Assembly (NCBI GenBank): GCA_035652815.1
Contig: DASRDB010000022.1
Span: forward strand, 248,001-312,000
Source of the DNA: DASRDB01 sp035652815
GTDB lineage: Bacteria > Chloroflexota > Ktedonobacteria > Ktedonobacterales > Ktedonobacteraceae
Direction: 5' to 3'
DNA length: 64,000 nt
Part shown: piece after piece, positions 17,516 to 26,910 of the stretch
How the letters are laid out: every line of letters begins with the position of its first letter
How positions within the stretch are numbered: the first letter of the stretch is position 1
The notes under the pieces: generated by a model
The model's database searches: none
Told to the model about the DNA's origin: nothing
What the model saw: the letters and a program-made list of their open reading frames with translations, nothing else
Translations under genes and position numbers: made by a program

Positions 17516-17761
17516 GAAAGTTGTTTCTCCTCACTAAGTATCTTTGCCAGAGGTGATCTATCCAGCCCACATGCTATGGAGACCAGCCATAGACCGCCTT
17601 CATCCCCACGCCAGTTGTCCAATGTTCCAGCCGAAGGAAAAATACAAGATGTGTAACATCCGTTCAGTTCGGTACGTTGTAGTATAGCAGTATCAAGCTG
17701 TATATTCAACTGGAAGACACGGGAGAATTGGCAGGTTGATGCAGAAAAAGAAGGAGTTCGT

Positions 17762-18454
17762 ATGGTTATTTCATTGCCCAAAGCCATCACATTTGACTGC
17801 TATGGTACCTTGATTGACTGGGAAGGCGCAGTCCAGCAATTTTTTGCTGAACGATTAGCCGCGCATAATATCGAGGGTATGAATCCGCGTGAGCTACAAC
17901 GCAAATGGGAAGAGATTCAGTTCGTATATATTCAGGAGCAGTATCGTCCCTATCGTCAAGTCTTGAATGATACATTGCGCACGGCGCTAGATACGGCTCA
18001 GATTCCCTATGCCGAAGAGGATATCGAGTCCTTTGCTAATTCAATGGGCAAGTGGCAGCCATTCCCCGATACGAAAGAGGCCATCCTGGAGCTGCAGAAG
18101 TACGTGAAGGTCGTTCTCATCACCAATACCGACAACGACATCATCGCCGAGACCGAACGCACCATCGGCGTTCACTTTGATGAGATTATCACTGCCGAGC
18201 AGGCTCAAGCTTATAAACCATCGCATAAGGGCTTTGAACTGGCGCGGGAGCGACTTGGTTTGCCTATTTCGGATATCTGGCATGCTGGTTTCGGTTTTAA
18301 ATATGATATCGTTCCGGCAACTGAGATGGGCTATATGACGGTGTGGGTCAATCGGCAGGGAGAGGCGCGGCCTGTGGATGTGAAAGAGACGTTTCTGGTA
18401 GGGGATATGCGCACGCTGGTGTATCTGATTAAAGGGATCGCGGCATCAAGTTAA
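17762..18454 (+). CDS. HAD-superfamily hydrolase, haloacid dehalogenase type II
   Basis: 230 residues. HAD motif I DCYGTL puts the nucleophile at D12; motif II is ITNTDN at about 119-124; the motif III lysine is in YKPSHKGFELA; motif IV appears as GFKYDIVPA. The cap is the helical type seen in 2-haloacid dehalogenases. It hydrolyses a C-halogen or phosphate bond; natural substrate unknown. ATG 17762 follows AAGGAG at 5 bases. Divergent from EF-G2 with 246 bases between. Confidence 0.85.
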   Translation: MVISLPKAITFDCYGTLIDWEGAVQQFFAERLAAHNIEGMNPRELQRKWEEIQFVYIQEQYRPYRQVLNDTLRTALDTAQIPYAEEDIESFANSMGKWQPFPDTKEAILELQKYVKVVLITNTDNDIIAETERTIGVHFDEIITAEQAQAYKPSHKGFELARERLGLPISDIWHAGFGFKYDIVPATEMGYMTVWVNRQGEARPVDVKETFLVGDMRTLVYLIKGIAASS

Positions 18455-18470
18455 GCCGCGACCCCAATCG

Positions 18471-18935
18471 TTATTTGTGGCTCTGCGCGGGTTGATAGGT
18501 TCCCGGAACGGTGCGGAAGCTGATCGCCAGCCGATTCCAGCCATTGATCGCGACAAGCGCGAAGGTCAGGTTAACCAGTTCCTCTTCGCTGAAATGCTGG
18601 CGCACCTGCTCGTAGATTTCATCGGGAACGTGTGTCTCTGCAACTCGTGTTACCGTTTCTGTCCATAGCAGTGCTGCCCGTTCTCGTTCGGTATAGAAAG
18701 GGGTTTCCTTCCATGCCGAAAGCGCGTAGATGCGTTGCTCGCTCTCGCCTGCCGCCCGCGCATCCTTCGTATGCATATCGAGACAGTAAGCGCAGCCATT
18801 GATCTGCGAAGCGCGTATTTTGACCAGCTCGAGCAGCGAATGCTCCAGGCCGCTTTCGCGCACGTATTTTTCCAGGTTAGCCATTGCCCTATATCCGCCA
18901 GGGGCGACCTTAGTGTAATTGATACGTTCTTCCAT
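18471..18935 (-). CDS. Carboxymuconolactone decarboxylase / AhpD-like protein
   Basis: 154 residues, all-helical, with the redox motif CAYC at 48-51 followed by H55 (ELVKIRASQINGCAYCLDMH), the signature of AhpD-like CMD proteins. It is probably a small peroxide- or thiol-linked reductase. ATG 18935 follows GGAGG at 9 bases; a longer upstream reading would start without a ribosome site. It is divergent from the MocR regulator at 19080 with 144 bases between, so the regulator may control it. Confidence 0.88.
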   Translation of the reverse strand: MEERINYTKVAPGGYRAMANLEKYVRESGLEHSLLELVKIRASQINGCAYCLDMHTKDARAAGESEQRIYALSAWKETPFYTERERAALLWTETVTRVAETHVPDEIYEQVRQHFSEEELVNLTFALVAINGWNRLAISFRTVPGTYQPAQSHK

Positions 18936-19079
18936 GTGTTTATTCCTCCGTTTTGAAAAACCTCGCTTGTGAAGTAGCTTTCGTAGCTTCTGAAGAAACA
19001 ATACCATGATAATGGCCTTGCTACAAGAGCCAATTTGAGGTAAATTTGAGGTGCCATTATTCTATAGAAGGAGTGCCAT

Positions 19080-20591
19080 ATGCCGAAAAAAAGATTCGTC
19101 GAAGACTGGACATCGCTTGAACTTGATGCGTCCGTCGAAATACCTCTCTATCGTCAATTATATGAGCGCATACGAGCGGGCATTCTCAACGGTCAACTGA
19201 AGGCTGGCACGCGCTTACCTGCCACGCGCACACTCGCGGAACAACTCGGCATTTCGCGCAATACGGTCACGAATGCTTATGAGCAATTGTTAGCTGAGGG
19301 TTACATTACAGGGAAAGTTGGATTCGGTACTACTGTGGCAGGTGTTTTGCCTGAGACATACATGCGTGTTTCAACAACGCGCATCTCTGCTCGTAAGATT
19401 ATTCCACCTGCCAGTTCGCTCGCCCTTTCCAGACGTGGGCAACTTTTTGCCTCAACTCCTCACATTCCTGATGCCCCTGGCATGCTTCAGGGCGTAGTTC
19501 GTCCTTTTCGTTCCGGCGCTCCTGGCCTTGATATGTTTCCTTATGATACCTGGACGCAGCTTATCACGCGGCATTTGAAGCAAGACCTGCCCTCAGTTTC
19601 GCTTTACCAGGAAACCGCAGGATATCGACCACTGCGAGAAGCAATCGCCTCCTATCTTGGTGTTTCGCGAGGCGTGTACTGCGTTGCCGATCAAGTTATT
19701 ATCGTTTCCGGCTCCCAGGGCGGCCTCGACCTGGCAGCGAGAATGCTGCTAGACCCGGGAGAAAGCGCCTGGATGGAAGACCCCGGCTATCCAGGCGCGA
19801 GAGGCGCATTGTTGGGAGCAGGCGCGAATGTGGTAGCGGTGCCTGTCGATGACGAAGGACTCGACGTGGAAGCGGGTCAAAGACTTGCGCCGGATGCTCG
19901 CGTTGTTTCTGTAACGCCCTCACACCAGTTTCCACTCGGCGTGACGATGAGCCTTGCCCGCCGGCTGTCCTTGCTTGAATGGGCTAAACGGACAAACGCC
20001 TGGATACTCGAGGATGACTATGATAGCGAATACCGTTTCTGTGGTCGCCCTCTGGCGGCTTTACAGGGCCTTGATACAGCAGGAAGGGTTATCTATATCG
20101 GCACTTTCAGTAAAGTAATGTTTCCCTCGCTGCGCCTGGGCTATCTTGTTGTGCCATCTGAGCTTGCGCGGAATTTTGCGCATGCCCGTCGCTTTATCGA
20201 TACGCATTCCCCTATTTTAGAGCAGTTGGCGCTAACCGATTTTTTGAACGAAGGGCATTTCATGCGTCATATCCGCCGTATGCGAACATTATATGCTTCC
20301 CGCCGCACTTATCTGACACAGTTATTACAAGATGAAATGGCTGACATGCTCGAAGTGGATGCGCTGGAAGCCGGTATGACCTTGATCGGCTGGCTACCAG
20401 AGGGGGTAGACGACCAGTTGGTAGCCAGGCAGGCTGCCGATTATGGCGTTGATGTGATCCCACTTTCCTTTTTTTATGCTTACCCGCCTGTTCGCGGTGG
20501 CCTACTTTTTGGTTATGCCGCTTTTGATGAGCAGGAGATTCGCGAAGGGGTGAGGAGATTAAAGGAAGCCATACATGCGGTGGGCAAATAA
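19080..20591 (+). CDS. MocR-type transcriptional regulator (GntR HTH + aminotransferase domain)
   Basis: 503 residues. Residues 20-90 form the GntR winged helix (IPLYRQLYERIRAGILNGQL, LPATRTLAEQLGISRNTV). From about 150 to the end it is a fold-type I aminotransferase-like domain with SQGGLDL, the EDPGYPGAR loop, DDYDSEYR, and the PLP lysine K345 in GTFSKVMFPSLRLGY. MocR proteins sense PLP or amino compounds and regulate neighbouring genes, often divergent ones. The CMD gene is the obvious candidate target. ATG 19080 with AGAAGGAGTG upstream. Confidence 0.92.
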   Translation: MPKKRFVEDWTSLELDASVEIPLYRQLYERIRAGILNGQLKAGTRLPATRTLAEQLGISRNTVTNAYEQLLAEGYITGKVGFGTTVAGVLPETYMRVSTTRISARKIIPPASSLALSRRGQLFASTPHIPDAPGMLQGVVRPFRSGAPGLDMFPYDTWTQLITRHLKQDLPSVSLYQETAGYRPLREAIASYLGVSRGVYCVADQVIIVSGSQGGLDLAARMLLDPGESAWMEDPGYPGARGALLGAGANVVAVPVDDEGLDVEAGQRLAPDARVVSVTPSHQFPLGVTMSLARRLSLLEWAKRTNAWILEDDYDSEYRFCGRPLAALQGLDTAGRVIYIGTFSKVMFPSLRLGYLVVPSELARNFAHARRFIDTHSPILEQLALTDFLNEGHFMRHIRRMRTLYASRRTYLTQLLQDEMADMLEVDALEAGMTLIGWLPEGVDDQLVARQAADYGVDVIPLSFFYAYPPVRGGLLFGYAAFDEQEIREGVRRLKEAIHAVGK

Positions 20592-20635
20592 CGAATGGTT
20601 CTACAGTCTCGTCCCCTGATATTGGCTCGTTGCTC

Positions 20636-20663
20636 TGGACAGTAGCGGGTTATATGATATGAT
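20636..20663 (+). promoter_or_regulatory. Putative promoter of the SHMT-like gene
   Basis: TGGACA at 20636-20641 and TATGAT at 20658-20663 with 16 bases between, 42 bases before the start codon. Confidence 0.45.
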
Positions 20664-20704
20664 GTAACCGTTTTATTTCACTTATGACATAAGGGGGCAA
20701 GCAG

Positions 20705-21997
20705 ATGACCGTAGAGATAAGCGATATCGAGAATATTATTGAGCAGGAGAATCGCTGGCGACAGCGCGAGACTATCAACCTGATCGCCAGCGAGAACACA
20801 CCCAGCGAAGCGGTGCGGCGCGTACAGATTTCCGATTTTATGGGGCGCTATGCCGAGGGGCATCCCAACGAAGGCGATAAAATGAATCGCTACTACCAGG
20901 GAACGCGCTACATTGACGAAATTGAACGTATGGCGACAGAAGAGATCATCGAACTCTTCCGTGTGAAGCAGGCCGACGTGCGCCCGATTAGTGGTAACGC
21001 TGCGAATACCGCCATCGCAATGGGCTGGCTGCGCGGCGGTGATACTGTTGTGGCGAACTCGACGGATGCTGGCGGGCATATCAGTCATGGCCCGGTGGGC
21101 GTTTTTGGGCGGCGCATTCAGAGTCGCGGCCAGTCGCTTAAACTGGGTAGCCCGAATTCGATTCATCTCCATTATTTACCGCTTACCGAAGATCACTATC
21201 ATATTGACGCGCAGAAGGCCATTGAACTGATAGATTCCGTCTCTCCTCAGCTTGTCGTGATGGGCAAGAGCCTCTTTCTCTTTCCCGAACCCGTTTCAGA
21301 AGTGGCCGCGTTCTGCAAAACGAAAGATATTCCTCTTCTGTATGATGGCGCGCATGTCCTTGGCCTGATTGCAGGTGGCGAGTTCCAGCAGCCTCTGCAC
21401 GAGGGCGCTACCTGGATGACGGCAAGCACGCATAAAACCTTCCCCGGCCCCCAGCGCGGCGTCATTCTGGGGAACCTGGATGAAGAGGGAGCAAAGAAAT
21501 ACTGGCCTGCCGCCGATCGCGGTGTCTTCCCAGGCACCTCAAGTAACCATCACCTGTTTACGCTGCCTGGTCTGGTGGTTGCGACACGCGAGATGAAAAA
21601 GTATGGCCGCGAATATGCCTCGCAGATTGTGCGCAATGCTCAGGCGCTGGGCCGCAGCCTGGACGAACTGGGCACCCCCGTTGAGGCGCGCGATTTTGGT
21701 TATACGAAAAGCCATATGATCGCTGTCAATGTGGCGCAGTGGGGTGGCGGTGTTGAGGTTGCTAAACGCCTCGAAGCCAACGATATTATCGTCAACTACA
21801 ATATGGTTCCCGGCGATAGCGACCCGCGCAACCCCTCTGGCCTGCGTATCGGCGTGCCGGAGATGACTCGCTTCGGCATGGACGAGCGCGCAATGGGCGA
21901 ACTGGCGCAGTTGATCCATGATGCCATTCGCGGCAAAAACGTCAAAGAGCAGGTACACGGGCTGCGCGGACGTTATCTAGAGATGAAGTACGTCTAG
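20705..21997 (+). CDS. Serine hydroxymethyltransferase, archaeal-like branch
   Basis: 430 residues. LIASENTPSEAVRR, GRYAEGHPNEGDKMNRYYQGTRYIDEIE and the PLP site STHKTFPGPQRG (K244) are SHMT-family features; the spacing and HKTFPGPQ form resemble archaeal SHMT more than bacterial GlyA (which has STTHKTLRGPRGG). It would interconvert serine and glycine with tetrahydrofolate or a modified folate, or act as an aldolase on related amino acids. ATG 20705 follows AAGGGGG. A strong terminator follows directly. A second, canonical glyA may exist elsewhere. Confidence 0.82.
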   Translation: MTVEISDIENIIEQENRWRQRETINLIASENTPSEAVRRVQISDFMGRYAEGHPNEGDKMNRYYQGTRYIDEIERMATEEIIELFRVKQADVRPISGNAANTAIAMGWLRGGDTVVANSTDAGGHISHGPVGVFGRRIQSRGQSLKLGSPNSIHLHYLPLTEDHYHIDAQKAIELIDSVSPQLVVMGKSLFLFPEPVSEVAAFCKTKDIPLLYDGAHVLGLIAGGEFQQPLHEGATWMTASTHKTFPGPQRGVILGNLDEEGAKKYWPAADRGVFPGTSSNHHLFTLPGLVVATREMKKYGREYASQIVRNAQALGRSLDELGTPVEARDFGYTKSHMIAVNVAQWGGGVEVAKRLEANDIIVNYNMVPGDSDPRNPSGLRIGVPEMTRFGMDERAMGELAQLIHDAIRGKNVKEQVHGLRGRYLEMKYV

Positions 21998-22014
21998 CAG
22001 TTCCAGTAGGCAGT

Positions 22015-22055
22015 AAGAGGGGAAAGCAGGAATATACCGCTTTCCCCTCTTTTTA
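22015..22055 (+). terminator. Intrinsic terminator after the SHMT-like gene
   Basis: 13-bp perfect stem (22015-22027 with 22039-22051) ending in a run of T. Confidence 0.85.
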
Positions 22056-22104
22056 AGCGGCAATGCAGTATCATAACCCGAATGACAACGATTGATTACA
22101 GAGA

Positions 22105-22144
22105 AGACTGGCTGGCTAAACATATGCTTATAGCCAGCCAGTCT
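22105..22144. terminator. 14-bp perfect hairpin, convergent side
   Basis: 22105-22118 pairs with 22131-22144; followed on plus by GCCGTTTTGC. It lies just beyond the 3' end of the DUF4177-like gene on the minus strand and probably terminates it. Confidence 0.6.
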
Positions 22145-22166
22145 GCCGTTTTGCTCGATATCTCTT

Positions 22167-22415
22167 TTAACCAAGCGGTCGCTTGAAGTACAGCGTATCG
22201 CTAGAAGGATCACTGGAAGTGGCGCTTACAAGTTCCCAGCCTTCTAAGCCCAGGTTCGCAATCATGCGCCTTCTGGCATCGGTGTCCGTTAAGTCACCTT
22301 GTGTCTTATCGCGTTTAATCTCAAGTACCTCGCTGTTATCTGGACGATAAATGATGAGATAGTGATGGCCGCTATTAGCATTGTATCCCAGTTCTGCGTA
22401 TTCCCATCTTTGCAT
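22167..22415 (-). CDS. DUF4177-like small protein (82 aa)
   Basis: It begins MQRWEYAELGY and has the closing pattern ANLGLEGWELVSATSS...LYFKRPL, which is the DUF4177 layout (aromatic start, LG.EGWELV, final (F/Y).KRP). Function is unknown. It lies 50 bases downstream of ligA on the same strand and may share its transcript. Confidence 0.75.
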   Translation of the reverse strand: MQRWEYAELGYNANSGHHYLIIYRPDNSEVLEIKRDKTQGDLTDTDARRRMIANLGLEGWELVSATSSDPSSDTLYFKRPLG

Positions 22416-22465
22416 GCTATGTACCTGTCCTTTCTAACGTTGCTTTATGCTAGAGATTACACTTC

Positions 22466-24523
22466 CTACTGATACTGTTTCAACAAATCGAGTAGCCATT
22501 GTTCATCATGTATTGGCACGCCTGCTTTCTGCGCCTTTGCCAGCTTTGAACCGGCATCCTCACCAACGATGAGGTGACTGAGGTTTTTACTGACACCAGA
22601 GGCAATGGTTCCGCCAAGCTTGCGAATAGCTTCTTCTGCGGCGGGACGTGTCATGCTGGTAAGACGACCGGTAAGCAGGAAGGTTTGGCCTGCTAGCGGC
22701 CCCTCGACTTTTTTCTGCTCGTCCTGCATGTTCAGTCCTGCCGCTCGCAAGCGTTCGATGAGCGCCCGGTTTTGTTCGTCCTGGAACCAGGCGTAAATGC
22801 TCTTTCCCGCGATGGGGCCGATACCCGGCACGCTAACGATCTCCTCTTCGCTTGCCGAGAGCAGTTTGTCTATCGAATTAAAGGCTTGCGTCAGCACCTG
22901 GGCTGTTTTCTCGCCCACATAGCGAATGTTGAGGCCGAATATGAGCCGCCATAAAGGACGATGTTTGCTCTCCTCAATGGCTTTAAGCATGTTGTCGGCG
23001 CTTTTGTCCTTGACTCCTTCGAGCGTGAGCAATTGGTCACGGGTCAGATTGTAGAAATCGGCTACGCTTTTCACCAGGCCGGACTCGACCAGTTGAACGC
23101 ACATCTTTTCGCCGATGGTCTCAATATCCATCGCCCCTTTTGAGACAAAATGAATGATGCTTTCGAGGTTGCGCGCTGGACACTGGGTATTGGGACAATA
23201 GGCCATTGCCTCGTCTTCGGAGCGCACAATCGGCGTATCACAGATGGGGCAGCGCTCAGGCAGGTGATAGACCTGCTCGTTGCCTGTGCGCCGCTCAATC
23301 ACAGGTTTCACCACCTGGGGAATAACCTCTCCGGCGCGCTGCACCAGCACCCAGTCGCCAATACGCAGGTCTTTGCGCTGGATGTCTCCCTCGTTATGCA
23401 GAGCGGCGCGTGAAACCGTGACGCCACGAATGTTGACCGGCTCTAACAACGCCCAGGGGTTTACGGAGCCAGTGCGCCCAATGTTGACGCGAATATCGAG
23501 CAGTTTGGTGGCAACCTGTATGGGTGGATACTTGAAGGCAATGGCCCAGCGCGGGTCGCGTCCTACTGTTCCCAGTTCCTGTTGCTGTGCAATGTCGTTG
23601 ATCTTGATGACTACACCATCGATCTCATAGGGCAGGTTAAAACGCTCGGTTTCCCACTTTTTGCAGTATTCCATTACTTCGTCGAGCGATTTTGCCAGTT
23701 GAATGTGTGGGTTGACAGGAAAGCCCCAGTCGCGAATCAACTGTAAGGCCTCCCACTGACTATGGAAGTCCATCCCTTGCATATAGCCAATCTGGTAGCC
23801 GAAAAAGTCGAGATGGCGTGTGGCGGTGATGCGCGGGTCTTTCTGGCGCAGCGACCCGGCGGCGGCATTGCGCGGATTGGCGAACAGTCTGTTGTCGGTC
23901 ATTTGCTCGTTCAACTTCTCGAAGTTTTTGATCGACATGTAGATTTCGCCGCGCACCTCAACTCGCTCTGGAATGAGTGTGCCACGCAGTTTGTGTGGGA
24001 TGCTGCGCACTGTACGCACATTAGGCGTCCAATCTTCGCCAACAATACCATCTCCACGTGTAGCCCCTACTACAAGTTTTCCCTGCTCATAGGTAAGGGC
24101 CATTGCCAATCCGTCTATCTTGAGTTCGCATACATATTCAAAAGTAGTGTTCGGCAGGATGTTTTGCGCCCGGCGATACCAGTTCATCAGCTCTTCTTCA
24201 TTGCGCGCATTGGCAAGGCTCAACATTGGAACCGGGTGGTGATGCTGGGGAACATCCTGCACCGGGCCTGCGCCAACCCGCTGCGTTGGCGAGTCCGGCG
24301 ATTGCAGTTCCGGGTGTTCCTGTTCAAGCTGTTGCAATTCGCGCATCAAGCTGTCATACTCAGCATCCGTTAAATGCGGGTTATCCAGCACATAGTATTC
24401 GTAGTTGGCTTCCTCGATCTGGTGGCGCAGTTCCGCTACTCGCGCAGCCAGGCGTTCTTCCTCATTCTCAGCTGCCTGCGAGGAATCATTGGGAAACGTA
24501 TCCCTCTCTTGTACCTCAGCCAT
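22466..24523 (-). CDS. ligA: NAD-dependent DNA ligase LigA
   Basis: 685 residues with the full LigA order: Ia NAD-binding domain (YYVLDNPHLTDAEYD), adenylation domain with KIDG (K135 is the adenylated lysine), OB fold, a four-cysteine zinc site (CPICDTPIV...CPNTQCP), helix-hairpin-helix repeats (LTLEGVKDKSA, VPGIGPIAGKS) and a C-terminal BRCT domain (LAGQTFLLTGRL...GASKNLSHLIVGE type). It seals nicks in replication and repair. ATG 24523 follows the ABM gene by 47 bases. An extra acidic N-terminal segment of about 25 residues is present. Confidence 0.96.
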   Translation of the reverse strand: MAEVQERDTFPNDSSQAAENEEERLAARVAELRHQIEEANYEYYVLDNPHLTDAEYDSLMRELQQLEQEHPELQSPDSPTQRVGAGPVQDVPQHHHPVPMLSLANARNEEELMNWYRRAQNILPNTTFEYVCELKIDGLAMALTYEQGKLVVGATRGDGIVGEDWTPNVRTVRSIPHKLRGTLIPERVEVRGEIYMSIKNFEKLNEQMTDNRLFANPRNAAAGSLRQKDPRITATRHLDFFGYQIGYMQGMDFHSQWEALQLIRDWGFPVNPHIQLAKSLDEVMEYCKKWETERFNLPYEIDGVVIKINDIAQQQELGTVGRDPRWAIAFKYPPIQVATKLLDIRVNIGRTGSVNPWALLEPVNIRGVTVSRAALHNEGDIQRKDLRIGDWVLVQRAGEVIPQVVKPVIERRTGNEQVYHLPERCPICDTPIVRSEDEAMAYCPNTQCPARNLESIIHFVSKGAMDIETIGEKMCVQLVESGLVKSVADFYNLTRDQLLTLEGVKDKSADNMLKAIEESKHRPLWRLIFGLNIRYVGEKTAQVLTQAFNSIDKLLSASEEEIVSVPGIGPIAGKSIYAWFQDEQNRALIERLRAAGLNMQDEQKKVEGPLAGQTFLLTGRLTSMTRPAAEEAIRKLGGTIASGVSKNLSHLIVGEDAGSKLAKAQKAGVPIHDEQWLLDLLKQYQ

Positions 24524-24570
24524 GATAATTGCTCCAAATCGTTATGTAGGTCGTCTTATTTTTATTCTTT

Positions 24571-24858
24571 TTAAAAAGGCTGGTAGTGGAACACAATCGG
24601 AGCGCTTTCCGTCAGTCCTTCAAGGTACCTGCGCCACTGCGGAAAAAGAGGGCTACCGCGAAAATCCTGCATGTGCGCTTCCAATGATGTCCAGATGTTG
24701 ATAACCATATACTGTTTTGGCTGCTCTATACAACGCTCAACCCGAGAAGAGATGCATTCTGGGTGCTGGCGGATCACGTTCAGACCTTTCAGAATAGCCT
24801 GTCCAAGCTCATCTTCTTTGCCTGTCGCGGCGGTAATGAGTGCGATTTCTGTAATCAT
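24571..24858 (-). CDS. Antibiotic biosynthesis monooxygenase (ABM) domain protein
   Basis: 95 residues; MITEIALITAATGKEDEL, then QHPECISSRVERCIEQPKQYMVINIW and the final RYLEGLTESAPIVFHYQPF fit the ABM ferredoxin-like fold. Members act as quinol monooxygenases or heme-degrading-like enzymes; which is not visible. ATG 24858 has a perfect AGGAGGT at 6 bases; the longer open frame to 25053 has none. Upstream lies a 13-bp GC-rich hairpin at 24952-24989. Confidence 0.82.
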   Translation of the reverse strand: MITEIALITAATGKEDELGQAILKGLNVIRQHPECISSRVERCIEQPKQYMVINIWTSLEAHMQDFRGSPLFPQWRRYLEGLTESAPIVFHYQPF

Positions 24859-24951
24859 AATACAACCTCCTGATTGTGTATGGTACCATAATTGTGCAAG
24901 GATAGAGGTTATCTGGACGGTAGGGAACTGGAAGTGAGAGGGAGTGGGAGG

Positions 24952-24989
24952 GAGCGGGAAGCCACCCGCAAGGGGCTGGCTTCCCGCTC
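24952..24989. terminator. 13-bp perfect GC hairpin upstream of the ABM gene
   Basis: 24952-24964 pairs with 24977-24989, loop of 12. It stands about 95 bases upstream of the ABM start, in the 300-base divergent gap with the methyltransferase gene, where no upstream gene needs terminating. It could be an attenuator or a repeat; no T-tract. Confidence 0.4.
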
Positions 24990-25158
24990 TCAACGTGGTC
25001 AAGACCAACGCTTTGCAGATGGTTTCTGGGAACGTTTGATAACGGCAGAGCAATTACGTATATTGGCATAAGGCTTGTGGCGAATTGTTTATGCAGTCCA
25101 ATTGTTTCTGCTTACGAAGTGCAAAGCTCATTGAGAAGAGAGCAGAGAAGGAACTTTG

Positions 25159-25785
25159 ATGATACAGCAGAAAGAAACCGAGCGTGTGCGCGAAATTTAT
25201 GAGGCGACAGCTCCAGACTATGATAAGGGCATAGCATTCAGCGAAAAGCTCCTGTTTGGTGATGGTCGGTCCTGGGCCTGTTCTCAAGCGCGAGGGCAAG
25301 TGTTGGAGATTGCCGTTGGCACAGGGCGCAACCTGCCTTTCTATTCAGATGATGTAGAGATCACGGGTATCGAAATCAGCCCGGCCATGTTGGCTATTGC
25401 CCGCCAGCGCGCCCAGAACCTGGGGCGACAGGTAGAACTGGTTCTTGGTGATGCCCAGGCGCTCCCTTTCCCCGATCAGCGTTTCGATACCATTGTTTGC
25501 ACGCTTTCGCTCTGCTCCATTCCCGACGAACGACAGGCCATTGCCGAAGTGTGGCGCGTCTTGTGTCCGGGTGGTTGTTTTATTGCCCTCGAACACGTGC
25601 GCAGTCCAAATCCCCTCATACGAGGAATTGAGCGCCTGCTCGACTCCTACACAGTGCGCGTGCAGGCGGATCACCTGTTGCGCGAGCCGGTAGAAGTTGT
25701 GCAGGCAGCAGGGTTTCAGATCGACTATCTCAAGAGACAGAAATGGGGTATTGTGGAGCGTTTGATTGCCCGCAAGGCTTCATAA
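25159..25785 (+). CDS. Class I SAM-dependent methyltransferase
   Basis: 208 residues. Motif I LEIAVGTGRNLPFY (about 46-59) and the acidic ITGIEIS strand form the SAM pocket; GDAQALPFPDQRFDTIVCTLSLCSIPD is the UbiE/methyltransf_11 middle; VLCPGGCFIALEHVRSPN follows. The DYD at the N-terminus (APDYDKGI) also fits ubiquinone/menaquinone-type enzymes, but the substrate cannot be assigned. ATG 25159 with AGAAGGA upstream. Seven bases separate its end from the convergent lipoprotein gene. Confidence 0.88.
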   Translation: MIQQKETERVREIYEATAPDYDKGIAFSEKLLFGDGRSWACSQARGQVLEIAVGTGRNLPFYSDDVEITGIEISPAMLAIARQRAQNLGRQVELVLGDAQALPFPDQRFDTIVCTLSLCSIPDERQAIAEVWRVLCPGGCFIALEHVRSPNPLIRGIERLLDSYTVRVQADHLLREPVEVVQAAGFQIDYLKRQKWGIVERLIARKAS

Positions 25786-25792
25786 AAGGCAT

Positions 25793-26863
25793 CTATGCTC
25801 CCTGTGAATCTCCCCAATCCATCTGAAACGTCGATTGGAGCCGGTTCAACACGTTGGAGTCCGAAACAATAATACCCAGTTCGCGGTTTTGGTCAAGCGA
25901 TTGAGTGGAAATGTTTTCTGAACCGACGAAGGCTTTACTGCCATCGACAATGATGATTTTGGCATGCATATACAGCCGTGTATCCTCTCGAACCTGGACG
26001 CCGCCGGATTGTAGGATAGAAATGCCCTCGCTGTTGCTATCTGATGAACCGTTAGATGATGGCAAAATGACCTCGACATGTACGCCCCGGTGGGCTGTAC
26101 TGATGATGGCCTGCTCGATCTCGCTATCCTGCATCTCTTCCGCTTCAATAAGCAGGGAACTGTGCGCGCTATTTATCAACGAAAGAAAGGCATTGCGCGA
26201 ATTAATGGGGCTGACGACAAGGTTAGGGTCGTTGAATTGAGGCTGAGTGCGATTCCAGTCTGCCTGGAAAATGGCGGCGACAGCCTGCACGTCCTGCGGA
26301 TTGGTGTCGATGATTCCATATTCACGGTTCGTGCTGCCACTGCTTCCGCTATAGCCACCGAGGGCCGAGCGCGTAAAATTTGAGGTCATGATATAGGCGG
26401 TTGTTCCGTCGATAATCATACCCTTTTCATGTGTCAGGGGAAAGTCCGGGCTGGTTGCCTGGGCTTGAATTCCGGCGGCTTTTAGTTGATCGATTGTGCG
26501 CTGCGGAGATGTTCCACCACCAACCGGATGAAGTTCCAGCATGACGCGCACATCCACACCGTTGTTTGCAGCATCCTCCAACGCCCGAATGACGTTGCGG
26601 TCGGACAGCAGGTATATTTCGAGCCAGACCGATTTATGCGCGCTATGAATGGCATCAGTAATCACATGTTCGCCAGCGTCTGGTTCCACGTAGACCTGCA
26701 CACCCTGCACTCCATTGCCGGTTGAGCAGTTCCCCTGGCAAGTCGGGCTATTTGAAGAGCTGCCAGTAGTGCCGATATTGACGTTACATCCACTCAGAAC
26801 GAGGCAAAAGGCCAGAATCAGGATAACCAGTGGAAAGTTGTGTGTATATTTCAAGACTTTCAT
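25793..26863 (-). CDS. Phospholipase D-like lipoprotein with two HKD motifs
   Basis: 356 residues. Signal peptide with lipobox LSGC (Cys26), a Ser/Asn linker, then two PLD half-domains: HEKGMIID at 145-152 and HAKIIIVD at 300-307, each HxKxxxxD, followed by the usual Ser/Asn-containing strand (TSNFT, SENIS). It is predicted to be lipid-anchored outside the membrane and to cleave or transfer phosphodiesters, either in phospholipids or in nucleic acid; this size and arrangement also fit Nuc-like or cardiolipin-synthase-like enzymes. ATG 26863 with a GAGGGAAC ribosome site. Confidence 0.88.
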   Translation of the reverse strand: MKVLKYTHNFPLVILILAFCLVLSGCNVNIGTTGSSSNSPTCQGNCSTGNGVQGVQVYVEPDAGEHVITDAIHSAHKSVWLEIYLLSDRNVIRALEDAANNGVDVRVMLELHPVGGGTSPQRTIDQLKAAGIQAQATSPDFPLTHEKGMIIDGTTAYIMTSNFTRSALGGYSGSSGSTNREYGIIDTNPQDVQAVAAIFQADWNRTQPQFNDPNLVVSPINSRNAFLSLINSAHSSLLIEAEEMQDSEIEQAIISTAHRGVHVEVILPSSNGSSDSNSEGISILQSGGVQVREDTRLYMHAKIIIVDGSKAFVGSENISTQSLDQNRELGIIVSDSNVLNRLQSTFQMDWGDSQGA

Positions 26864-26910
26864 CGTGTTCCCTCACAAAATAGTATGCCATGATAAACCT
26901 GCCTCGAGAT

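Noticed and set aside
16769..17656. A 295-residue plus-strand frame opposite EF-G2.
   Set aside because: Antisense shadow of a GC-rich, highly conserved gene; no family features or ribosome site. The same holds for the long antisense frames within ppaC (30253-31128), the WD40 gene (44199-45104) and the acyl-CoA ligase (53893-54894).
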